Part shown: positions 28,701 to 40,700 of the stretch, one piece after another
How the letters are laid out: every line of letters begins with the position of its first letter
Numbering within the stretch: position 1 is the first letter of the stretch
Origin: Bicyclus anynana
Taxonomy: Eukaryota > Arthropoda > Insecta > Lepidoptera > Nymphalidae
Direction: 5' to 3'
Length of the DNA: 64,000 bases
Assembly (NCBI RefSeq): GCF_947172395.1
Contig: NC_069087.1
Location: 11,427,107 to 11,491,106 of the forward strand
Notes under the pieces: model-generated
Told to the model about the DNA's origin: nothing
What the model saw: only the letters and a program-made list of their open reading frames with translations
The model's database searches: none
Position numbers and translations under genes: made by a program

Positions 28701-31700
28701 TATTTACTTTCGAGGCACGTCTTCACAGCAGTGATTGCACAACCGTCAACCTACGTATTAGTTCAAGAGCTCGTTACAAAAACACTTATTACGAAAATAC
28801 CAATAATTTATATGCGCAAAAAATGTTTATATTGTACATAGGTATATTTTACATTAAATTTCTTAAGTTTTACATCTACATACATCTATAAAAATAAATT
28901 TAAAATTCATTTATTTAAACTAAGCCTAATTGATTTTTTTGGAGTTTACTCCTTAAAAATCGATTTTTCATATATAGCTCCCGGTATGAAAAAAATTTGG
29001 GCAGTAAAATTCGATGAACGAATGACAGCGTTACGTTTTTTGTGCGCAACCTATTCTGCGCACCTTTCAAATAGGTGTATGCTGCGGGGCAACATACACC
29101 TATTTAGACAGTCGATCTGAAAAACTAAACTCAATTCGTGCGTCGGAGCTGACACACAGTTTCTTAAAGATGTATTTTCGAATTTGAACATTGAGGTTAA
29201 ATAGAATTAAAGTATTAGAGTGCTCAAGTGATACAGCGATAAAGAATCCTTATTAATTTTAGAGTAATTGAAAATATACCTAAGTATAACAGCGCATCTG
29301 ATACACAGTCACAGTAATTATTTAGAAAATGTAACAAAATTACTTTGCTATTAATCTTTTAAGTTATCAACGGAAAAGAATTTGAAATAACGCGAAAACT
29401 TATCGTCGTTATCAACCCATATAAGGCTCACTGCTGAGCTCGAGTCTCCTCTCAGAATGAGAGGGATTAGGCCAATAGTCCACCACGCTGGCCCAATGCG
29501 GATTGGCAGACTTCACATACGCAGAGAATTAAGAAATTCTCTGGTATGCAGGTTTCCTCACGATGTTTTCCTTCACCGATTGAGACACGTGATATTTATT
29601 TCCATAAAATGCACACAACTGAAAAGTTGGAAGTCCATGCCCCGGAGCGGATTCGAACCCACACCCTCCGAAATCGGAGGCAGAGGTCATATCCACTGGG
29701 CTACCACGGCTCTAACGTCACGAAAACTTGGCGTAGTGTAATCCACACTGTGCTGTGTATTTTTAGACAAACGTAAACTTTATTACATCTTCTGTCTGAA
29801 TTAGTAAGGGCGGTTACGCACTGGATCCGATCCGTATCCATGAAAATACGGATATAAAAAACTTGGTTCGATATTGGTATTTGCTTACAAAATCCGGTCC
29901 AAATCCAAGCTAGTCCGATTTGAATCCGAGACACATCCGAGGTACTTTCACGTATATAACACTAACGTATTTCACGTAAAATCGTATAACGGAAGTCACA
30001 TTTAGTGCATAAAGTACCATACATTGTTCTATGACTACTTTTAATTTTACGGATTCGGATTGGATGCAGTATTTAACCTCAGTGTTATGACAAGTTGCAG
30101 GTAAGTATTATAATTTTGTGGCACACTCTTGGCTTATAATATAATGCATGGCTAATGACGTCACAACAACAGCGCGCGGCTACCGGAAGTCTATTACCAA
30201 GCTTGATCCTTTTAGGCTAAACGGATATTAAGCTGATGGGATTGTCTGTCTGCCTCCCTGCTTAATGTTTGAACGCATCGGTTCATTTTATGGCATACAA
30301 TAAAATATACCGAACAAAGCGTGGGATTAATATTCGTTGGACGCCAAATGCACCTGTGTTATGCACTTGGAAACCCACATACTTAGCGTAACTGTTTCTG
30401 CTTACGAGTCAATATAGACATATAGACTATAGACTTTAGACAACATAGACTATACAGTTTTTCTTAGTCCTAGTTCATATAGATACCTCACACAGTATTA
30501 AGTGCAAAATCAATGCTTACGTCGTTTAGGGTGCTCGTTCTGCTTTGTTTGTTAACTATACATCAACACCATCATTATCAACCTATATTTGGCTCACTGC
30601 GGAGCTCGAGTCTCCTCTCAGAATGGATTGGCAGACTTCACACACGCAGAGAATTAAAAAATTCTCTGGTATGCAGGTTTTCCTCTAGGGCCTCAAGATG
30701 TTTTTCCTTCACCGTTTGAGACACGTGATAACTATTTCATAAAATGCACACAACTGAAAAGTTGGGGGAGCATGGACCGAATTGGAACCCCCTGATCTGT
30801 GGACTCAGACTGATCATATCTATTGGGCTATCACGGCTCTCATAAAAAATGTGAGTTTCAGAGAATTGTTTATTTTCATTGAAAACATATGGATATTCGA
30901 TTCTCATAATGAACATAGAATATATACTTTTATAACCCCAAAACCTTCTCTAACCAAGCACACAAGATCATAATAAAATAAATCGCGTCCACTTACTCGT
31001 ATTTAGTTTCAAATATTATAGTTTTGGATACGATGTAATACAAACACAGCAAGTCTACGGAATGGTCCTTAATGATCCAACTTTATCGGTGTCTTCCGTG
31101 CTGTGAAGTAGTTGGCAAAGATTACGTGCATTAACAATGTGGGACCCTTTTAGAGTTGCAAACTTTGCAGACAAATGTCCAAGACCGAAGTGAGAGTGAA
31201 TAAGAATTTCATTGTAACAGCACACTAGAGCTGTACTAGAATTTGTCTCGTTTTAGAGAATATCTCCCTTTTGTATGTTAGCACCGTAATGAGCTAAGTT
31301 TATCGGCGTCTTACGTGTTATTGGGCAGTTTGCAAATGGGTTATATGCCTGTGACAATACTGCGAGTACTATACGAGGTACTAGAAATTTTGTATATTTA
31401 CAGCAATTGTAGTACGTAATTACGAGTAAGTTTCGTTGCTAAGGTAATTGGATAATATTAGTTTTTAATAGAGTACCTATAGATAATTTCACAATAATAT
31501 TTTCGTTTGTTTGGTATTGACTTTTCGTGACAGAAATCTAAATTAAGTAATCATATTAATTAACATTATAAACTAGTGGACCCGGTCAAGCTTCGCTTTG
31601 ACTTATGTGCACTTCTTCCCTATCCCTACTTTTCACTACTCTACCCCTACCATAACCCTACCCCTTGACTCTTAAACGTTTGTATGGGAAATAGAAAAGG

Positions 31701-34700
31701 GTTGTTTTTATGGTTTTCCCGGCAATTATTCTAATTTTTCTCACCTTTTAAACCTTCCCTATACCTCCACGAACATTTGAAGACCAAGATAAGATAAATC
31801 CGTTCAGCCGTTCTCGAGTTTTAGCGAGACTAACGAACAGCAATTCATTTTTATATATATAGATGAGAAAGTAAGTCTGTATGTCAACATACAACAACAA
31901 GATAACAGTAAGTCGGTTAAAAACCTTTTCACGGCTAAACAGCTGAACTGGTTTTGATTAATTTTCATAAAGAGATAAACTGGTCCTTGGGGATAAAAAT
32001 CAGCTACATAAGCATAAGCAGAATCACTTTTCAAGTTATTATTTATGAAAACTGTTGTATAAAATAATGAATTATATTTAAATACAATGTGATTAAAGAA
32101 ATTTCAGAATTTTTCGTCGACGCTTTTCGCAGAAAACAGCAAAGTAAAGCAATTATTATTTACGACTGAAATTATTTATTTATGATCGTTGCTTATGACT
32201 GGAAAAAAATATTTATGACCATTATAAAAATAGTGTGCACAGAAATATTGATATACTCTAGAAAGTTAACATAAAACGCTTCAGCTGTTATTTATGTGAA
32301 AAAGATGAAAGTGTCGTAGGTACAAAAAAATTATTAGCGCAAGATATGAAAAAAAAATATATAATCAAATGGTTGTAGCGTCAAGGGAAATAACTAACAC
32401 GTATATAAATTCTCATTCTATAGATATTCGCATTAATCAGAGAGATGTCTTTGTGCATTTTCTGAATTTGTTTTATAGTGCGAGATCCGGCTTAAGAAAT
32501 ATTTACCCTCATCTGTTAATTAATAGTAGTAATAAATGATTATTTAGCCGGATAGCCGATAAGTAGATAAAGCAGGTTAAATGATAAAGCAGATTAAATG
32601 ATTATTTTTTGTTTTTATTTTTTTAAACTCCTTCCCTCATTGGTTAATCAAATAAAATCGTACACTAGTTCATAGAATATACCCAAAGGAATTGAAAAAG
32701 TAAAGGTTGCCTGCATTCACACTGCAACTATGGCGTTGCCAGATATAAACAGTTAAGTATTGTTATTTACATACTCTCATCAGTTATTTAGTCGTCAATA
32801 TATCAAATGACAGCTTATTTTATGCTTAATTTAACTGTATTCGATTGCCTTTGTTGGTTAATGGTTTCCTATATTTTGTATAAAAAATGTCTTTGGCCGC
32901 AATTTAACTAGCAAACCTATTTGCAGTGTGTGACTGTAAACATTATCTATCATTTATTTCTTATCATTATTTATTAATAATATATAAATATATAAACAGG
33001 TGAGGGTATATATTTCTAATGCCGGATCTTAGACCATTAGTAAGTTAGCAAATTATTTATACGTATGGATGGAATTTGTTTGTCTTTTATTTATAGTTTA
33101 GTTTATTAGACTGAAGTTTCCATGTTTACATTGGTTTCTTGTAAATTAATTTTGTTGGTGTATCTGTTTATATGGGTCCGATATAGTTCATATATGTATA
33201 TTGGCGGGTACTATACCTAATTACCTGTAGTTCAATATTATTCACTCTGATTTTGCACATTTTATTGTCTCAATATACGTGGAATAAATAAAAGCTTTAA
33301 AGCTCAACGGTAAAGGGGTAAACTAATTCAAGGGGAAGAGAATTGGACATATTTAAAAGATATGGCAAATATTCTTAAAAAATACTTTTTATATAATGTC
33401 TATAATGGTCACCAATTATAGCATTGCAGGCGCTTGAATAAAGCTAGCTCAATACAGACGTTAAAGCTAAAAATTACCAAATTCCATTATTAAACGCTTC
33501 ATCGTAATCATAATTCTGTGATTTAAAAAAAAACGTCTACGTGTCTCTATATTTAAAGGCAAAAAATGTAAAAGATGGTTCAACCAAACACCCGAGTGCT
33601 CTTTGATCATAGATGCAGGAGACTTTGCTCATTACAGTCTCCTCGCCTCCCACTGAATAACGAGCGTTGGCTTACCTACTTATTTGCATAAAAGTGTGCC
33701 CACTTGAAGTATTAATGATATTTTCTATGTAATATTTTCTTTTGTCTCTTATCCTATTTAACGATTAATTCAATTTTTAATCAGCCATGAGTTCATTTGT
33801 GTCTCATATTTTTCTAATTAAATGAACATTTTCTGCTGCTGAAATAAAATATTGTTTTTCTTTAGACACGTCAAAAGTCTTTTAAATTTAAATTCAAATT
33901 TTGTATTTGTTGAAGTACCTACTTGTTTTAAAAAAGCAGTTTAAAAACGTCAAATTCGTCTGTTTTTCTCTAAGTCTATTACCGATTTGGAAGATAGAAT
34001 CTTAGAATCTTAGATCATGATGAGACTTGGAGGTAATCGAAATTCGATTTGGAGGTCATTATCATAGTAATATTATTTTAAAGGTACGTGTGTATGTTTT
34101 ACGTCTCTACTACTGAACCGATTTGAAATTAGAATGTATTGGATAGGATTTTTATACTACATGGATCATTCATATTACATGGATCCCGGATCCCGTGGGA
34201 TAAATAGAACGTACAAAGAATAGAATTTCGCGCGGGCGTTAATTGGTTATTTCATATTTCTTGTTAAGAACGAGTATTACGTAGATGATCGATGGTTGGT
34301 GCCGGAATTATTCGTATGCAAATATTTACTGAGACTCGATGGACGTTGCAAGTCCCAAGGTCCCGCACCGAAAAACGCAGTGATTGTCTACCGCCACTAG
34401 GTGGACTGAGGACATCAAGCGGGTTGCAGGGAGCCGCTGGATGCTGGCGGCTCGAGACACCTTGGAAGCCCAAGCAAGAGGCCTATGTCCAGCAGTGGAC
34501 GTCCATTGGCTATTAATGATGATGATGGATAATGAATGATGATGATGAAATATTTACGTAAATATTATTTTTGTTACAGTATCCTGTTCGCCGATATAGT
34601 GGGATTCACGGTGCTAGCGTCGCAGTGCAGTGCGCAGGAGCTGGTGCGGCTACTGAACGAACTATTCGGTAGATTCGACCAGCTGGCTAACGTAAGGAAA

Positions 34701-37700
34701 CATTTATAGTTACTACTAGCTGACGCCGCGCAGTTTCACCCGCGTGGTTCCCGTTCCCGTTGGAATACGGGCATAATATATAGCCTTCCTCGATATATGG
34801 GCTATCTAACACTGAAAGATTTTTTCAAATCGTACCAGTAGTTCCTGAGATTAGCGCGTTCAAGCAAAAACCAAACAAACAAAAAACGCTTTGGCTTTAC
34901 TCGTATAATATTAGTATAGATTAAGGTTAAGTTCTCAATTACTCCACGGTAAATCTAACGTCGAACCAACGCGTCCATTCACTAAATTTTGTTAATTAGT
35001 AACCTTATATAATTGTCATCACATCTATGACAGCCGCATTTTTTCAGAAATTGTAGCCAGAGTAATAGTAAGAATATTGTGTTGGCATAAAAAGGAAAAT
35101 ACGTTTCTAATTTACCATTCTACTCGTTCCCTTCGATAGCTTGGTATATTCTCAAGAGAATAGTATCAATCACGTGCATTGTTTATGTAACGTTAACTAG
35201 CAATTTCCTTTAATGTTGACCATCTGTAACACAAATAATAATAAATAATATCTACTAACTATAACATCACTTCTTAGCCACAAAGTAAGCGTATAGCCTT
35301 TGTTATGGATACTAAGATAGCGGATTTCATCAAAAACATTTAAATACTTATATAATGTATAAATACACACACAAACTGTTTGGAAAACACCCATGCTCAT
35401 CACACAAACATTTTCCGGTTGTGGAAATCGAACCCACAACCGTGAGTGCAGAAAGCAGTCACCACCCACCCACCCATACTACCTCAATAACCAACCAGAA
35501 TACTAACTAGGTGAACCAGAAGAATAACCAACTAAATAAACTATATTGTTTGGTAGACTATTTCTGTAACTCAAATAAGCAGCTAAGTAAATTGAACAGA
35601 GTTAACAGTTCATACAAATGAGTACCTACTACTGTTAGTATAGCCACAGAAAACATAATATGTTGGTATAGCGAAAGCGAATGTGTAACAGAAATATCTT
35701 ATTGAGCTTATTGCTACGAAACTACTACGAGGGTAAAGCTTTGCCGCTTGGAAGACAAAATTTGTCGCCGTCTCAGCCTTAAACCAACTTGTTATTACGT
35801 ACGTTTATTTTTAACCCACGCCGTAAAAATGTCTATCTTATAAAGTAACTGAATTATATGATACGCTTTTTAACCGACTTCCAAAATGGAGGAGGTTCTA
35901 CGTTCGGCTGTATGTATGTTTTTTTTTATGTATGTCCAGCGATAATTCCGTCATTTATGGACCGATTTTGAAAATAATTTTTTCGTGTTGTAGGGTTTGA
36001 TTCCAGGGTGGTCCCATTTTTTTCATTACAACCAGTAGTGTGACTATTAAATGCATAAAATCATTTTTTTTCACAATTTTTTTATTACTACCATTATATG
36101 CAATGGAATGGAAATAAACTTTTCTTTAAAAGTGACATAATAATTATGTCTACAAGCGGCGAAGAGTTCATGCAAGCCGATTCCCGCCGGGTTACCTGCC
36201 TTTAAAAATCCATGCATATTAATTATTGAAAGATATATGAGAAACCGGAGTTTGTATCACGCCATATTAATATTAATTTAGTTTTCTTTGGGACGGCTTA
36301 CCTTCATCTAAGTTATATCCTTCGCCCGTGATGTCTGCATACTGCTTATCCTGGCGGATAGCTCTATGCACGCCATTTACAATTACCCTTTTGCCTGTAT
36401 TTGTCCTTATGAATATAGTTGGTTATCTTAATCCAAAACCAGCTGTATAATTTAGGTACGTAACACCAGGTGCGCGAAGAAATTAAATTTTGTAGTGAAG
36501 TTTGAATCAACGGCACCTGCTGCAGAGCAATGAATGAAGGTTACATAAATTTAGAAGTACCTACGTACATTTCCACTGCTTGTTATTTTTATCGCAGTGT
36601 CTCTTCTATTAATAATTTGCATATAAATTTAGCTGATGAACTAATTTTAAAAGTTTGTGGACAATGTTTACCTAACGAACTCTTTTTAGCCTGCCAAATA
36701 TTTACAGTTTAGCGGTGAAGATTGACGTGTTATTATTCGTTATATAGTATTTTTTTTTTTATTCTTTACAAGTTAGCCCTTGATTACAATCTCACCTGAT
36801 GGTAAGTAATGCTGCAATAAGATGGAAGCGGGCTAACTTGTTAGGAGGAGGATGAAAATCCACACTCCTTTCGGTTTCTACACGACATCGTACCGGAACA
36901 CTAAATCGCTTGGCGGTACGTTTTTGTCGGTAGGGTGGTAACTAGCCACGTCCGAAGCCTCCCACCAACCAAATATATATAAATATATATAAATAATAAA
37001 ATAAAAAAAAAACACCTAACCTGACCTGACTTAATCATTTGTTTCTGAACCTCTTAAGTTCTGGTATGGAGGATTGAGTGACATATATATTTTGGTATTC
37101 TTCTTCACAGGACAATCACTGCCTACGTATAAAGATCCTGGGCGACTGTTACTACTGCGTGTCCGGGCTACCAGACCCTCGCTCTGACCACGCGCGCTGC
37201 ACCGTCGAAATGGGACTGGATATGATCGATGCGATTGCGTAAGTTATCACAGAAATACTTACGCTTTTTTATAGGAGTTGTTTACAATCTTTAGTTCTCG
37301 TTTTTTGTCAAGTTTGCCAATCGAATAAACAACACGCATGTAGGCGTTCCCAGAATGGTCTAGAATCATTTTCACGGTTATACGAGTAAATACGCGACGG
37401 AGATGACGCTCGTGGCAGTGTGAGTTCGGAATGAAATGGAGTAACATCGAAGTGACACAAGCGATACAAGTTAACAATAGTAAACTCAGCTACGATTTTG
37501 GACGTGTGTATTGGTCTCATACGAGTCACCAGACGTTTCATTCCAAATACAGTAACAGTAGCATTGAGATTCATGGGTCGGTTTTCTTCTTTCCGTCGAT
37601 ATTGTTTTTACCTTTGATTATTTATATAATCAATAACAATATATACATAAATAATTAATGGAGTTTAAGACAAAAGTGTGCTACAACACTCAGTGTTGTA

Positions 37701-40700
37701 GCCTATTCGGATCACTTTGCGGTGATTTTGTAGAGACGTAACCGATCTTTAGTATAAAATTTTCATTGGTTTTAGATCATTACAATACAGTTCAAGGCAT
37801 TAAGTGTTGCTTGAATTTTTGACGCGTTATAAATGTTACCTGCGCTGAAAGACCAACACGCCATTTCTAATAAGAAAATTCACGGGTTTTGTTAGTAAAT
37901 TTTAACGATATATTATGACGCGAGAGTCGCAAATTATGAGAAGTATGCTGTGGCATAATTTAAACTGACGCGAATGTCAACTGTTTACATATTCGGCGCC
38001 AGCTGACTTAAATAGAATTTTAATGGTTGAAACATTAATTTTGGTTGATTATATCTAAACAACCTATATTTTATTCTGTACTGAAATTGACCGCAATGCA
38101 AAATAATGTTGAAAATGACGATGTATTTTCAACATTGTATTTTTATTATTTTCGACGTTATTTTGTTAGGTTGGTTGGTGACGTACATAAAGTTCGGTGA
38201 AAATTTTGTTTATATTTCAAATGCAATGTACGGCTTATTTTGCCAAATCTGAAGGAGGGTAATGATTTGTAATATTGAACAGCCATCCATTTGTTTATTT
38301 GCTAACGGCTGGAACAATCAGTCAAGATCTGATGATGGGATCCTGGAGAAATTGAGGGGAACTTTCGAAAATTATATGGGTGTCTAGTGTGTTCGTATAC
38401 TTTTCCATTTAGTATTTTTAAGCACTACAATTTCATGAAGGTTTAAAATTGATCTGATGATGGAGCCCTAAAACAGACGAGGGAACTCCTCGGCAATTTA
38501 CAGCAGTTACCTTGTGTTTGGGCTTGATTAATTTGTATTAATGAGAACTTTCCACGTAGATAGGTTGTGACTGTCATTTAGGGGTTTGGTGATGAAGACC
38601 AAGGACAATTAAGGGAACTCCTTAAAAGTTTACAGTAACTACCTTGTGTTTGGCCTTGATTAATTCGTATTGCTGAGAACTTTCTACCTAGATGAGTTGT
38701 GTCTGTTATTAGGGGTCTGTTGATGAAGACCAAGGTCAATTAGGGGACCCCTTAACGGATTACGGTAGCTACCTTGTGCTTGGGCTTGATTAATTTGTAT
38801 TGCTGAGAATTTTGTACCAAGATGGGTTGTGACTGTTATTAGGGGTCTGATGTATTCGTTTGAGTTGAAATTTTACACTAAAAATGGAAAAATAATAAAA
38901 ATTTTAATAAAAAAAATACAACCGACTTCAAAACCTAAAAACGTACCCACTAAACTAAAAAGTGAAAAATAACATATGTTCTACCTGCTGATCAGTATGA
39001 AGGCGGTGCTTAGCCGGTGTTGTCTTAATTTAAGCCATTTCTGACAGGACCACATGAAACAACACTGTCTGCAAAATCTAAATCTATAAGATATTCTCAC
39101 ATGGCTTGAATTAATACATCACCGGCTTAGCACCGCCTTCATACTGATCAGCAGGTAGAACATATGTTATTTTTCACTTTTTAGTTTAGTGGGTACGTTT
39201 TTAGGTTTTGAAGTCGGTTGTATTTTTTTTATTAAAATTTTTTCTTACTTATTTTCTTCGTTATTATATATAGCTTCGAATTTTCTTAAAAACCTACTAA
39301 AGTCGATGATTTGACTACTACGAGTACATGCTCATACATAAAGTAGATCTTTAGAAGTCTTAGGTCATGAATTCGTTTTTTTTTTCGTGTTGAGTAAGTG
39401 CCGATGGCTCCATGTGGGACCACTACGGCGTCACCGGGGGGTTTGGGCGAGCGCAGAAGCATCGCCTGATGAAACCCGAAGGCTGAAATAAAGATAGAGG
39501 ACGGAACGGCTACCTAAGGGCGTCTCCAATGAGACTCGGACCTCGGCTTAGAAGGGCCATTCGGGAAGGTGTAACCGTGGCCTAAGTGAATCAGTCCGGA
39601 CGCCCCCGAGATCGTGAGTTAGAAAACCCACGTCCGGGTGACGTTAGATATCGGGGATCATGAATTCGATCCCCGCCCGCTGTGGCGTACACAGTCTTTC
39701 CGACTAATTGTAGGCGTCCACTGATCCGCATCGTACGTATCGGACACATCGCATCCAACGGATTTTTAATTTTACGTTGGATAAAATCCGTTCGATGCGA
39801 TCCGTACTATGCAGTTTAGTGGACACACACACTCTGATGCGATGTGTTCGAAGCGTACGATGCAAATCTGTGGATGGCTGCAGTAATGGAGGGGAACGGG
39901 AATATTTAAAGAAATAAGTATGTCTCATCTCCGACGCACGAATGGAGTCTATCAGTCTACTGTTTCAGATTGACTATCTAAATAGGTGTAACGCCTGAAA
40001 AGTGAAAGGTGTGCAGAATAGGTTGCGCACAAAAAAAAGTAACGCTGTCATTCGATCATCGAATTTTAGTGCCAATATTTTATTCATACCGGGGGCTATA
40101 TATGAAAAATCGATTCTTAAGGTGTAGGTAAAAAAAAATATGCGCCAAAGGCTTCGACGGTTTTCTCAAATTTGAATACTGATGCTACTATCCGGCACGC
40201 CACATGAACTTCTACGGTGAGGTATTTATTATGAGCAACGTTAATTATTTACAAGTTTCTTTACAGCTTTGAATAATTTGTGCCGAGGTATTCAAAATAC
40301 ATTTCAACAGGCTTCATGTTAGGTTGTTGGTAGGAGTACATTAATGTTGAAAGTCAAACTTACTTAGAATGTTCAACTTTAAAAGGCTCGGCTTGGAAGC
40401 TATTTATTTTAACATGAATTTGTGAATTACACAGTACCTACAAGCGACATGTCTGGCTTCGTACAGATACTATATACCTACTAGTACTTATAGTATTTAC
40501 CTAGTAGTAATCACAAATAAATTACTACTAGGTACCTGCTAAATTTACCTAGTAGTAATTTATTTAGAATTAATTCGTACATCATAATACATCAATGGTA
40601 ACAAAAGCTTGGTTTGATATATTTGGGAATTCCTCTTTTTGGATTTAAAACAACGTTACGCCGACCGTAAGACGATTACCTTATATCGCAAGTCGTTCCC

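Larger units (their letters stand above)
6666..34579 (+). other. rutabaga intron, 27.9 kb, dense in mobile elements
   Basis: Bounded by GTGAGT and TACAG. The main elements are listed separately. Stretches where I see nothing beyond AT-rich sequence or fragments too short to name are roughly 8170-8900, 11060-12700, 14350-16780, 16860-17300, 18300-18740, 20400-21110, 24970-25540, 27450-27990, 29730-30560, 30850-31570 and 31870-34080. A GC-rich patch at about 8930-9015 is unexplained. The longest open frame here (11849-12331, 160 codons) has no recognisable domain. Confidence 0.8.
34692..37110 (+). other. rutabaga intron, 2.4 kb
   Basis: Bounded by GTAAGG and TTCACAG. It contains a Helitron-like element (34716-34920), a SINE (35268-35465), two dispersed repeats (35600-35757, 35872-36010), a hAT-like MITE (36153-36330) and a truncated SINE (36749-36972), leaving little unique sequence. 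Confidence 0.8.
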
